From positions 124,001 to 188,000 of the forward strand of contig OZ231127.1 of assembly GCA_965153355.1 (NCBI GenBank): a DNA stretch of 64,000 bases. Reading direction: 5' to 3'. The translations under genes and the position numbers were made by a program. Source of the stretch: Flaccisagitta enflata (taxonomy: Eukaryota; Chaetognatha; Sagittoidea; Aphragmophora). The notes under the pieces were generated by a model. That model made no database searches, was not told the origin of the DNA, and saw only the letters and a list, made by a program, of their open reading frames with translations. Shown here piece after piece: positions 13,327-23,640 of this stretch (its first letter is position 1; each line of letters starts with the position of its first letter).

Positions 13327-13795
13327 ACATATGCATCTATCATATTTAGTGATCATTTACTTATTCTTTTTTAAAAAAAAATATTTGAAAAAAAGATAAC
13401 ATGCAGAAATGAATTAGATTCAAATAAGAAACTAAAACTAAAAAATGCATCATTTTTTTTTCCTTCTAACATTATCGCTATTCTTGGATGATCAACAATT
13501 TTACATCATGCAAAAAAAATGTCAGTTTGTGAAAAAAATGATCAATAATAACCGCATTGGAAAGTCGGTTATGGCAGTATCCAAACTGAACCTATATTTG
13601 CGATTATTAATTGATTAATTGAACCTAATTGAACCGTTATCTAATGGCAAGGTCGCAAAACTGTACTCCTTACACCATCTCATCCCTTCACTTACTATTC
13701 TGGGAGCATCCAGAACCACTTTTGCTTTTTTGACTATCTATATAAGGGGTCTGAAGAGGTATCACCCGCAATAATCATACAAATTTTCAGTAGGA
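11537..13795 (-). repeat. Right arm of the large inverted repeat
   Basis: This is the reverse complement of 1-1000 plus 3645-4928. It includes the mirrored family 1 element (12413-12612), the mirrored (CT)n tract (13240-13318) and the mirrored outermost bases at 13780-13795. It lacks the 2.6-kb element found in the left arm and so shows the pre-insertion state. Similarity to the left arm runs to 13795, opposite base 1 of the window, so the true outer border cannot be seen. Confidence 0.9.
12413..12612 (-). mobile_element. Family 1 dispersed element (in right arm)
   Basis: Mirror of 3848-4048. It runs from 'AAGGCCGGATACACAGCTAC' to 'CGTAGCACGCGACTAAAA'. It was duplicated with the palindrome and is not an independent insertion. 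Confidence 0.7.
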
Positions 13796-13799
13796 AGGT

Positions 13800-14060
13800 A
13801 CAGTTGGAGAAATTTTGCTCGTAGGAAGCAAAAAATTTTGTGACACCCTGACCCTAATGGCCGAAACCCCAGTCTTAAAGATCATACATTAGCCTCAAAT
13901 CCCAAATCATAGACCACAAGTCCTCCAAGGATTGTATAAGATATGCTCAGCGGCACCTGTTGCCCAGCTTTATTGTTGTTTTGGGGTAGTGGAGTGAGAG
14001 CAGGGCAGCGACCCCAAAGGGAAAATGTCATGTAGAACCTCGGGGGGGGGGGGGGGCGGC
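13800..14060. repeat. Repeat patchwork: family B end and family E end
   Basis: 13822-13856 ends 'AAAAATTTTGTGACACCCTG' after 'GTAGGAAGC', the words seen around 5230-5262, 5664-5710 and 45351-45378 (family B). 13990-14050 ('GCAGGGCAGCGACCCCAAAG...TGTAGAAC' then a G-run) is a terminal piece of family E. No gene. Confidence 0.5.
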
Positions 14061-14154
14061 AGCCCCCAAAATATGCCGTGAGAAAGGTGTTTTTTTTTGT
14101 TTCACATGGATTCATTTAAGAAGAATCTGGTGTCAAATCAATTCTTACGGCCTA

Positions 14155-14215
14155 ACAGGGTGTGCAAAATTATCCGGACTTGGCAGTTACTTTTCTAAAA
14201 CATCCTATAGAAAAA
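14155..14215 (+). repeat. Possible Tc1/mariner-type terminus
   Basis: 'CAGGGTGTGCAAAATTATCC' followed by 'GGCAGTTACTTTTCTAAAA' recurs almost unchanged at 59225-59275. A CAG-starting terminus of this kind recalls Tc1/mariner-like TIRs, but I find no opposite TIR or transposase nearby. The call rests on recurrence plus resemblance. Confidence 0.35.
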
Positions 14216-14629
14216 ATGTTTTTTGAAAGCATGAGGGGTAGTTCTGAAAAAAATATTCTTTTTGGCATTTAAAACCAAAATTAACAGATAGACAAGTCAG
14301 AAATAAAACTTTTCAAGTAAATTTGACTCAGATAAAACTCTTTATTAAGAAATAGACTGAAATTCTGTTGTTAGTATTTCATGCCCTTTAGGCCTAGTTT
14401 ATATGCCTTTGTGAACTCCATTGATGTTGATTTTACTTACCTCCTTCAAAATAGTGTGTGTCAAGCGTAGGAAGTCACTATGGAAAAGTTATTAATACAA
14501 GAATCTACGATTTTGTAACCTATTTTGCCAATGAAAAAACATTCGGTTAAAACCAAAATATTTGCTTCAAATCATACAGACGATAAAAAGCTAAAAACTC
14601 ATAACTAAGAAGTGGAATTTGTTCAATAA

Positions 14630-14873
14630 CAAGGCCGGATACACGGCTACCCCAGTCGCTTGCGGGTGGGCAGGGGCCATAATCGAGGTCAGTGGAACAT
14701 TTGGGCAGGAGCAATAAGGCCAAAGCCCCCATTAACGCCAAAAAAGTAAAGTGTGACGGACAAACAGACTGACGGACGGACCAACGGATGGACGGACCGA
14801 CGGACCGACGGACCAACGGACCAACGGACGGACCGACAAAGCGGGGTGTAGAGTCGCGTAGCACGCGACTAAA
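14630..14873 (-). mobile_element. Family 1 dispersed element
   Basis: A full-length copy on the minus strand. It runs from 'AAGGCCGGATACACGGCTAC', through 'GCGGGTGGGCAGGGGC', an A-rich 'AAAAAAGTAAAGTGTGACGG' and a GACGGACC core, to 'GTAGAGTCGCGTAGCACGCG' and ACTAAAAA. The 5' end can fold as GTCGCG-TGCTA-CGCGAC. The frames in it are not genes. Confidence 0.75.
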
Positions 14874-14984
14874 AATAGTTGAACTCTTTAAGGGCCCTTT
14901 AGACATAATCAGTCTCCTTCCTCCTCTGGTCAAACCTAGGGGTGAACTTAACCATCCATCTGTCTGTGACTGATTTCAGGAGGG

Positions 14985-15560
14985 CTGACTGATTTTGGGA
15001 CTGTGAGGATTGATTTGAGATTTGAGCCATTTGGGTGAGATTTGGGTCATTAGACTGGGGTTTGGGCCTGGATCTAATGATTTGAGCTTTGAGGCTGCGA
15101 TTTTGTCTTACAGGCTAGTGTTTGAGAAGCCTATGAGCCTATGATTAGGGCTTTGAGTCTGGGATTTGGACCAACTGGCCGGAATTCAGGTCTTGAGGCT
15201 GGGATTTGGATTGATAGGCTGGGATTTGGGCCAACAGGCTTGGATTTGGGTCTTGAGGCTGGGATTTGGCCCAACGGGCTAGGATTTGGGCCAACAGGCT
15301 GAGATAAGGGCCTCAAGGCTGAGAGTCAGACATAAAGTCCTGGGGAGGGACAATGGACAGACAGAAATAACGGTTCTCCGTGCGTTCTACAAGACATTAG
15401 CCCTTGGGGCCGCTGCTCAAAAACCAATTCACAGCATTTGGGCCCAAATTCCAGGCTTGATGTCCTGATCCCAGCCTTATGGTCCAAATCCCGGCTGTGA
15501 AGCCTTAATTCTAGCATTACGGCCCACATCTCCGCCTTGTGGCTCAAATTGTAGTTCAAA
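14985..15560. repeat. Minisatellite of about 20-30 bp, GGGATTTGG type, plus family E end
   Basis: Repeated 'GGCTGGGATTTGGGCCAAC' units occupy 14985-15320, and 'CAAATCCCAGCC'-type units lie at 15420-15560. Between them, 15345-15415 ('CGTGCGTTCTACAAGACATT' then 'TTGGGGCCGCTGCTCAAAAA') is a family E terminus. So this is a rearranged family E element. Open frames rich in P/G/R here are repeat translations. Confidence 0.65.
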
Positions 15561-15790
15561 GGCATCCCTAATAGTGAAATGAGTCAACATGATTACCGTC
15601 ATTCCTCATCAGCCCGAGCACAGGTTGTCGGTTCCTTTGGGGCCGCTGCGCGCTACACCTCTCACCATTTCATTCCTTCAAACACTAACTTAGAGGTCTC
15701 GGGTTGTTCGATTACTGCCGACTATCTTACTATTTAGCGACTATTTGATGTTCTTTTGTCAATCTTTTTGTCTCGCATGATTAAATTTCA

Positions 15791-15800
15791 TATATAAAAA
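15791..15800 (+). promoter_or_regulatory. Candidate TATA box of the LRR-KEN gene
   Basis: TATATAAAAA lies 188 bp before the start codon at 15979. A start site about 30 bp downstream would leave a 5' leader of roughly 150 nt. It is the only strong TATA-like word in the 400 bp upstream of the gene, but AT-rich sequence makes chance matches common. Confidence 0.3.
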
Positions 15801-15978
15801 GATCCTTAAATGTGAATTTCAAACCACACACAATCCTGCTGGTAACACAGCAAAAAGACTTCGACTCACTGGTTGATCGTTTTTCCCCCCCTTCTTTTTT
15901 CATACAAGTTGTCAGCCAGAAATACGGATCATTTGCCATTTTCTTGATGGAAATATTCTTTATGTCCGCCCGTTCAAA

Positions 15979-18900
15979 ATGGAAATGCATAATATCACAT
16001 TTTTACTCGCGATTTTCACATTGTCATTCGCTAGTGATAATGATTGGAAAGTACTCAAAAAAGTCAATGGAGCAACGTTATCAGAGAAATCAGAACCTGC
16101 AACGTTTGCCCGACAATTTTCTCCGGGATCCTTATATGACCATTGCAGATTAAGCTGCGAACTTGATGATTTTACAAGCTTTGATTGCAAGTTTGCAAAT
16201 GCAGAGATTCCGTGCAAGATTTTAACCGGAGAAGTGATGAAAAACGCGCAAACGTTGAGTCCTGATTACCCCTACCTGGCGAATGCGTCTGCGTTGCCAG
16301 GGTTGTCTGTTGCCATTTACTGTCCAACTGCTCCAATGCACGGATGCATTCAATCGGTGGAAGACGGCTTTCTTTCTGACTTCCCAACATTGATTAGCTT
16401 CCAACTCCATAATGCTGAATTATTGAGATTAGGTCAAGGTATGTTCGATAATGCGCATCAGCTCAAAGAATTGCTTCTCCGCAACTGTCAATCTCTGTCA
16501 ATTGTAGATGCTGGCGTTTTTGATGAACTAGATAATTTGAGAGATCTATCAATACTTGAAAATGCCATCGAAGTTTTGCCCAAAAAATTGTTTGGTAGTC
16601 TTGTCAAACTAGAACTTTTGATCATAAAAACAAATCCCATAAGATTCTTTCCTGAACATATGATAAGTGACTTGATAAATCTCAGGAGTTTCGAATGTGA
16701 TGTCTTAAAAACGACTCCCTGTGTTACTGCAAAAAATGAGAGCTTAGCTACTAAGCATAAGGTAAATCTCATTTCTATTCGTTTCTTATGCGATTTGAAT
16801 CAAGAAAGCATGAATGGTATCAATTCCGCCAACCTTGAAATTTACGAGGTATATGAGGATGTTGTCATTCATAATAGACTCTTTGATGGAGTCATTCATG
16901 TTGGAAGACTATCTATAGAAAACAACAACATCGTAAGCATTACATTTGAATCTTTTCGTGATGAACGTTTCCCTCGATTGTATTACCTGAGTCTTATTCA
17001 CAACAATATCACCACCATAATCCCCGGTGAACAGGCTTTCACCACAGCAGTCAAATACCTTGATATGTCCTGGAATAGACTCAAGCTCATCAGTCGACAT
17101 TTCTTCAGCAATATGTATTCACTGATTCAGCTAAACATGGGAAACAACTTCATTCATGAAATTGAGAAATACGCTCTGAGCGATTTACCTTACATAAGAG
17201 ACATCGACCTCAGTTATAACCTAATTGATGATTTGTCCAATATATCATTTGATAAAGGAGCTCTTGCTTTAAGTCTGGATCTCAGTTACAATAGAATACA
17301 GGTTCTGAAGGAGGGATTCATTGAGCGCATTTCAGAAAGAAGCGGGTTTGGGTCTGCCTCAATAATTATTCTCAGAGGTAATATGATTGAAATACTTGAA
17401 AATATCACATGCACAGCGCTAGACACGCTGGATGTCAGTCACAATCGGTTAAAAAACATCGGTGCAAACTTTTTGACGTCTAAATGCGCAATAGGTGTGC
17501 TAGACCTAAGCGCAAATCTGATCCAGATCATCCATGAAAAGGCTTTTGCTTATCTCATTGATTATGAAAAATTGATACTCAACGATAATCAAATTGGCGA
17601 TGTCTCATTTCTGGAGCCTATAATTTTTGACATCACCTATCAGCCCGATGTTCTAGACTTAAGAAACAATAGGCTCAATGTCATCTCCGATATCTACATA
17701 GATCTCTTGGGAAATAGCAGCATGATCTTCAAGATTACCGGTAATCCTTGGATTTGTAGTTGCCTCAGCATCCATTCCAAACTCAATAGATATTTGCTTC
17801 AGAATGATATTGTATCATGTTGCCCACATTGCAAACATTCCATCAACTCTGAATTTGAAGTAAGTATTGATTGCCGGGGAAAGCGAGAAACATCATTGCC
17901 AATCTGCCTTCCATACAGCGTTGTCAGGCTCGATTACTCATTCAACTTCATAAGAAGTTTAGAGTTTACAGATGGACAAAAGAATATAAGAGTTTTGGAT
18001 GTGTCTCATAATTACATTTCCAAGATTGATGGATCCAGCTTTCAACGACTCAACAATCTATCAGTTTTGAATCTAAAAGCGAACAATTTACGCACTTTAC
18101 CAAAAGAGATGTTAAATCTTAAAGCAACGCGCATTTATGTCGAGGAAAACAAATTCAGATGTTATGACTGCACATTAGTGGACACTTTAAACAAAATTAA
18201 CAAAGTCACGTCTCAGAACTTCAGCTGTGAAGTTAACCAGACGTATGAGGATGCAGAGATGATATGTTCCATCATTTCCAAAGTCATTCCAAATTGTCTT
18301 GGAGGTCTTGCGTTAATAGTGTTCATAGTGGCTGCTTATCAGTCTTTCATCTTCTGTGCGTTTAAAAGAATGGCCAAACACTTTCACCACAGGATGATAC
18401 CACTGGCAACATACAGTCAGGAGATGGATTTTGTTGAATACTGCAAAATATGGAAATCGTCAGATCACCAAAACATTAGAAAGCTTTGTCGATACAAAAC
18501 CACCTGGCTGCCTATGAACGGACGCTATGGCCATTTCTTTTGCGAAACTGTGAAATGTTCTCTAAAGGGAACGATGGCCGCAGGGATCGCAACACAACCA
18601 TTGGCACTGGCAAAACAGCTGCTGTTAGCGATTGATTATTTACACAGCAGGCCAAATCCTGTACGCCACAAGAATATCAACATCAACACTGTCTACCTGT
18701 ACCAAGAAAACGGCGTAATGATGTTGAAATTGGGGAACTTTGAAAACGCGAACATCGTTACTGATGATGAGAGACATGTTTTTTCTACCAAACACGAGGA
18801 TGTAACAAAAGGCGATTTCATCCTAGAGGAAGATCTATTTGCAGCAGCACGGGTCATATTTTTCATGCTTTCCCAAAAAGAGCAAAAAAGCCAAATACTA

Positions 18901-20097
18901 GTGGGACAATTGCTGGACATCCCTGAAGTAGAGCTATCTGCGTTAGTCTTAGCACTTCAGAGAGGCCTAAGTGCCGGAGAAGCTCTGCTATGCCCGGCAT
19001 TTGAGACCCTTGAGAGCAAACACACATTATTGGGAGAGCTGAATAGCTGTTTCAAAGAGTTAAGAAAGGAGGATGGCGCTAACGATATCTTGGAGAGAGC
19101 GGAAGAAAATGCATGGTTAGTAACGGGTCAAAAAGGAGCTTGGAATGTTCATTTTCACAAGGAAATCCTAAAGAAATTTGCTCTGACTGGAAGTGGTTAC
19201 CGAATCAATTCCTTTGTAGATTTGCTAAGGGTTATACGAAACGTTCTTCAACATCATCAGGAGAACCCCAATGAAATCATGGCCGCATATGGTTTAGAGA
19301 ACATGCCTTCCATTCAAGAAGTACTGAAACTTTTTCTCGACAAATTTCCACACTTTTATCTCCACGCATTCTGCTGCTACCATGAACACTTTTATGCCAA
19401 AGATTTCCTCATGCTCATTCACTATATAAAGAGTTACCAAGCGATAGAAACACAACTCAACAACCGCAACAAGGTCGATTCATCGGGTTTGAAACAAAAA
19501 AGTTCCTTCCCAATGTCATTCCTGTCCATCCATTCCAATCCCATCACTTACGATGCTCCGGATAACTTGCCTTCTGTCAGAAAAGTGAAATCATCCATGT
19601 GTTTGGATGAGGCATTGGACGAGATAAAAGGACGGATTCAATCACTTTGGCCTCATACTACTCCTGAAAAGGTCATCGTCAAAGTGGATGATCAGTTCAT
19701 AAAGAACCCTTTTTTGGAACTCCAGCAGGGCAAAAAGAAAAAGGCGACTGACAACACGATATTGGAGCGAGTTGCTGTTGGGTCCAAGACTCGCGTCAAT
19801 ATCCTGGAAGGATGCGGCATCGAAATCTTACTCCCCGAAATCAAAATTGACGTTCAAGGAATTGAGATTCTTTTAGAAATCATGGAAAGCTTTAACGTAA
19901 AAGCCGTAAAATACAGACTGCTATCAAACGCGAGTTTCCCAAAAGATGTAAAGGCAAAACTTGACAAGAGAGACAAAGGAGTCTTTCATCTAGACCACCA
20001 ACAACTTGACGATGGCGTTTTCATTCGCGATTTGGACTTTACCAGCCACATTTTCTACGTTAATTATCCATCTCTACAGCAACAGATGTCGACTTGA
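15979..20097 (+). CDS. Toll-like LRR receptor with IRE1/RNase L-type pseudokinase and KEN RNase
   Basis: A single uninterrupted frame of 1372 codons. The ATG has a good context (AAAATGG), and residues 4-18 form a signal peptide core. Residues 56-123 carry an N-terminal cysteine cluster, and LRRs run from about 135 to 590. A first cysteine cluster (C593, C595, C614, C615, C618, C632, C643) is followed by a short LRR block (646-725) and a second cluster (C728, C731, C750, C763). This doubled layout is that of Drosophila-type Toll ectodomains. A transmembrane helix (about 771-795) ends in KRMAK. Residues 806-1012 match IRE1/RNase L kinase folds ('DHQNI', 'YLHS') but are a pseudokinase: the catalytic loop reads RHKN (Asp replaced by N899), DFG reads NFE (N920), and no glycine loop or beta-3 lysine is apparent. 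The KEN domain (about 1013-1140) keeps Y1074, R1087, N1088 and H1092, with the same spacing as human IRE1 Y892/R905/N906/H910. Residues 1150-1372 are unrecognised. No TIR or death domain. Inferred role: a membrane sensor that signals by RNA cleavage on dimerisation. Confidence 0.93.
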   Translation: MEMHNITFLLAIFTLSFASDNDWKVLKKVNGATLSEKSEPATFARQFSPGSLYDHCRLSCELDDFTSFDCKFANAEIPCKILTGEVMKNAQTLSPDYPYLANASALPGLSVAIYCPTAPMHGCIQSVEDGFLSDFPTLISFQLHNAELLRLGQGMFDNAHQLKELLLRNCQSLSIVDAGVFDELDNLRDLSILENAIEVLPKKLFGSLVKLELLIIKTNPIRFFPEHMISDLINLRSFECDVLKTTPCVTAKNESLATKHKVNLISIRFLCDLNQESMNGINSANLEIYEVYEDVVIHNRLFDGVIHVGRLSIENNNIVSITFESFRDERFPRLYYLSLIHNNITTIIPGEQAFTTAVKYLDMSWNRLKLISRHFFSNMYSLIQLNMGNNFIHEIEKYALSDLPYIRDIDLSYNLIDDLSNISFDKGALALSLDLSYNRIQVLKEGFIERISERSGFGSASIIILRGNMIEILENITCTALDTLDVSHNRLKNIGANFLTSKCAIGVLDLSANLIQIIHEKAFAYLIDYEKLILNDNQIGDVSFLEPIIFDITYQPDVLDLRNNRLNVISDIYIDLLGNSSMIFKITGNPWICSCLSIHSKLNRYLLQNDIVSCCPHCKHSINSEFEVSIDCRGKRETSLPICLPYSVVRLDYSFNFIRSLEFTDGQKNIRVLDVSHNYISKIDGSSFQRLNNLSVLNLKANNLRTLPKEMLNLKATRIYVEENKFRCYDCTLVDTLNKINKVTSQNFSCEVNQTYEDAEMICSIISKVIPNCLGGLALIVFIVAAYQSFIFCAFKRMAKHFHHRMIPLATYSQEMDFVEYCKIWKSSDHQNIRKLCRYKTTWLPMNGRYGHFFCETVKCSLKGTMAAGIATQPLALAKQLLLAIDYLHSRPNPVRHKNININTVYLYQENGVMMLKLGNFENANIVTDDERHVFSTKHEDVTKGDFILEEDLFAAARVIFFMLSQKEQKSQILVGQLLDIPEVELSALVLALQRGLSAGEALLCPAFETLESKHTLLGELNSCFKELRKEDGANDILERAEENAWLVTGQKGAWNVHFHKEILKKFALTGSGYRINSFVDLLRVIRNVLQHHQENPNEIMAAYGLENMPSIQEVLKLFLDKFPHFYLHAFCCYHEHFYAKDFLMLIHYIKSYQAIETQLNNRNKVDSSGLKQKSSFPMSFLSIHSNPITYDAPDNLPSVRKVKSSMCLDEALDEIKGRIQSLWPHTTPEKVIVKVDDQFIKNPFLELQQGKKKKATDNTILERVAVGSKTRVNILEGCGIEILLPEIKIDVQGIEILLEIMESFNVKAVKYRLLSNASFPKDVKAKLDKRDKGVFHLDHQQLDDGVFIRDLDFTSHIFYVNYPSLQQQMST

Positions 20098-20137
20098 TCA
20101 ACGATGTCACAGACTGTCTTATGAATGAGAATTGAAG

Positions 20138-20143
20138 ATTAAA
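20138..20143 (+). promoter_or_regulatory. Candidate poly(A) signal ATTAAA
   Basis: ATTAAA lies 41 nt after the stop codon of the LRR-KEN gene. It is a common variant signal but would give a very short 3' UTR. An AATAAA occurs at 20684-20689 inside the A-rich tract, so the true 3' end is uncertain. Confidence 0.3.
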
Positions 20144-20589
20144 AGTCTCATTCTTCCCATTTCATAATTCTGTGGAAATCTCTCGCAGTCTCTCTAGATA
20201 CTTTTCTTAAGCTAATTTCTTAACTATATTTCAATTTCAAAGTTCAAAGAATCTAAATGTCATTGCATTCATGATTTACACAAAAGTGCAATCTTCATCG
20301 ATGTCATGCAGTGATTTTTACAATAGTGTTTCTTACACGTGATGAATTTTCTCTTTTATTATCTGTCCTGTAATCAATAATGATGACCCTCGTCTGAAGG
20401 AAAAATAATTGACTGTGATAAAATCTTTTTTACTTTCTGCATGAAAAACCGGGTGAGAGTCTCTGTAAAGCTTTACTTTTGTTGATGGTGGAACAGGAGG
20501 CAGAGGATTTCTTTATTTAGGTTTGCCACTTTTTCCTTTTTCTTATGTCATAAGACCTTTCGTTAAATTGTTTTCACTTTTCAAAAAGA

Positions 20590-20705
20590 ACTAAAAAGGC
20601 AAAAACAGAAAAAGGAAAAAAAAAAGAAAAAAAAAAAAAAAAAGAAAAAACAAAACAAAACAAAAAAACAAAAAACAAAAAGAAATAAAACAAAAAAAGA
20701 ACACA
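20590..20705. repeat. A-rich tract downstream of the LRR-KEN gene
   Basis: About 115 bp of poly-A broken by G and C, about 490 bp after the stop codon. Next to an intronless gene this could be the remains of a retrocopy poly(A) tail or a simple low-complexity tract. 20706-21200 shows nothing recognisable. Confidence 0.6.
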
Positions 20706-21207
20706 ATAGCAAGAAACATTATAAAGATGATATGCTGTGATACGGTTTTTTTTAATTAGTAATTCTTATTTCTCGCTAATTTTTTTTTTCAATCCTTGCT
20801 ATTCTATTAACAGTCACACCCCGCTATAACGGTCTAAGAGCAACCGCCTATAACGGATAATTTCAGTCCCTTCAAATCATTTTCGTTTAATTCTTTTTAT
20901 ATTGGCAATAACAGAAATTTGCCCATGATAGAAAAAAGTTGTTGGTACCTTGACATCCGTAACTGTATTTGATTTTGTCTATCTAGAAATCACCACTGTA
21001 AATATACACGAGTTTCGGGTTTCAATTTTTCTAAGTTGCTTCTATCAATTCGTTTACAGTGATGTGGTAGTCAAAGCGGTTCCACCTTCTAGCATTTGAA
21101 TTCCGCGAAAAGTACAGTCATCTAAGGCTCGCGTACAATTAATTGAGTGTAGCTAGAAAACTTGAAAAACCCGCATTAGTGAAAACCACGTGGATTCTGA
21201 ATTTAGC

Positions 21208-21799
<592 letters not shown>

Positions 21800-21922
21800 C
21801 TCCTAATTCAAAAGGACTTGAGGGAGAAGTATATTTTCCGTCCGTCGATCTAGGTTTTCGCATCTCGCATTCATTCAGACTTCAGTCCCGAGTAGTATCA
21901 TAATTCTTGCGCTTCAAAGTTT

Positions 21923-22045
21923 CAGTCGCGTGCTACGCGACTCTACACTCTGCTTTGTCGGTCCGTTGGTCCGTTGGTCCGTTGGTCTGTTGGTCTGTTG
22001 GACCATTGGTCCATTGATCCGCCGGAACTTCGACAATTCCATCAC
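21923..22045 (+). mobile_element. Family 1 element, 5' half
   Basis: It starts 'AGTCGCGTGCTACGCGACTC' and runs into a CCGTTGGT core, then fades near 'CACATTATTACTTTTTGATGG'. The 3' half is missing. 22046-22510 shows no feature I can support. Confidence 0.65.
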
Positions 22046-22524
22046 ACATTATTACTTTTTGATGGTTTCGGATCATTAATGTGTTAAGAAATGTTAGAAA
22101 GGGAAATGTTAAAAAGTGTTTAAGAATGTCAAAAAGAGTAAAAGGTAATCATGTATTCAAAAGGGTTGACCAATGGTAAATAGAATTGGAAAAAATGTTT
22201 ATGTTTTTATTTGCAGCAATTTTTAAGTCAAGTTAGATATTCAGTCACGCGCTATCATTGTTCAGTATTTTTGTGATCTAGTTGACGTTAAAGTTTTCAG
22301 TCAATTTGCATGAGCTTAGTAGCTAGATGAGGAAGCAAATGGATAGATTCTCAAATAGATCAAAGGAAATCATGAAAGAATGAATATCTTAATAATGCAT
22401 AAAAGTATGTTTTTTGATATACAAAGTTTTGATAATGAAAAAAACATCTGATCACAACCTTCTAGGTACTCTTTTCAAATGCGGTGATGTCTTTTGTTTT
22501 ACTGACTTTCTAAGCGGTTTTTTT

Positions 22525-22630
22525 TATTTAGGGTTAGGGTTAGGGTTAAGGTAGGGGTTAGGGGTGGTTTTAGGGTTAGGGTTAGGGCTAACGTTAGGGC
22601 TATGTGAGGGCTAGGTAAGGGCTGGGTATT
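22525..22630. repeat. Degenerate telomere-like TTAGGG repeats
   Basis: At least five TTAGGG units with many variants (TTAGGGG, TAAGG, AGGGCTA) occur within 100 bp. They suggest an interstitial telomeric repeat. TTAGGG is the usual motif of most animals outside the arthropods, a weak hint about the organism. 22640-23170 holds no supported feature apart from a weak family 1-like core near 22872. Confidence 0.65.
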
Positions 22631-23174
22631 ACACAATTCAACCCGAATCTACTTGAATAAAAGCTTCGCCCAAGCGGGCAAACCTGAAAGAAACAAAAGA
22701 TCAGTATCGTCTTAGAATTTTTTTCCAAGTTCTGATATATTTACTCCAATTTGAAATAAAATAAATAGCGTGTTGCTGTCTTTGCTGCTAAAATGCGATT
22801 TTGCACCGTAGCAAGTTAGCAACTGTTTTTGCAACTACTGCACTTGAGCAAAGGCTCTCCACAAGTCACTTCGTCCGTTGGTTGGTCTTTTGTTTGATTG
22901 GTTCAAATGTTTGTCTGTCCATTTGCCAATCAGTTTTCATAGTCTCTATCACCTTTTTGATGTCTCTGTCTTCGTCTAATTTTCTCTATTTATCTCTCAT
23001 TACCCTTTACTTTCTATATCTCTACCTTTTCCTCGTTTACCTTTACCAGTAATGGCGGCTGTCGCCGTGAGAAAAAAGTCGTAAGCATTGGTCACTTTTC
23101 ACCATGCTTTTCACTTCATTCACAAAATTTTTTTCCTTTTTTCTGTTAGATCAAATCAAAAGCAATCATATGTA

Positions 23175-23640
23175 TTGATTGCACTGAAAATCAGAGAAAA
23201 ATAGAACTGAGCCAAATGAGCTAGATGAGCTAAAGTATTCAAAATGATTCAACCAGACAACCAGCTTTTCTCACTGATATGCTTTCTTGTATTTGCATGC
23301 TTAAATAAAAGCTTTCATTTACTTATCCCATTTTAAATCAGAGAAAAAGAGCAAGCTAAATGAGCTGAATGAGCTAGAATACTTAAAAACACCTCACAGG
23401 TGAGCAGCTCTGCTCACTGACATGTTTTTTGAATTTGCTTGCTTAAACAAATATGAAAATATTTATTCATTTATCCTATTTGAAATCAGAAAAAATAGAT
23501 TGAGCTAAGTGAGCTAAATGAGCTAAAATACTCAAAAACGCCCTCACAGATGAGCAGCCATGCTCATAAACATTTTTTATGTATTTGCATGCTCAAGTAA
23601 ACATGAATTCACTCCTTTATTGATCCTACACAAAATAAAA
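23175..23640. repeat. Three tandem units of about 150 bp
   Basis: The series AATCAGAGAAAAA, 'TGAGCTAAATGAGCTA', ACTCAAAAA, 'GAGCAGC...GCTCA', 'TTTGCATGCTTAAA', 'TTTATCCTA' occurs three times at about 150-bp spacing and with moderate divergence. Non-coding. Confidence 0.75.
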
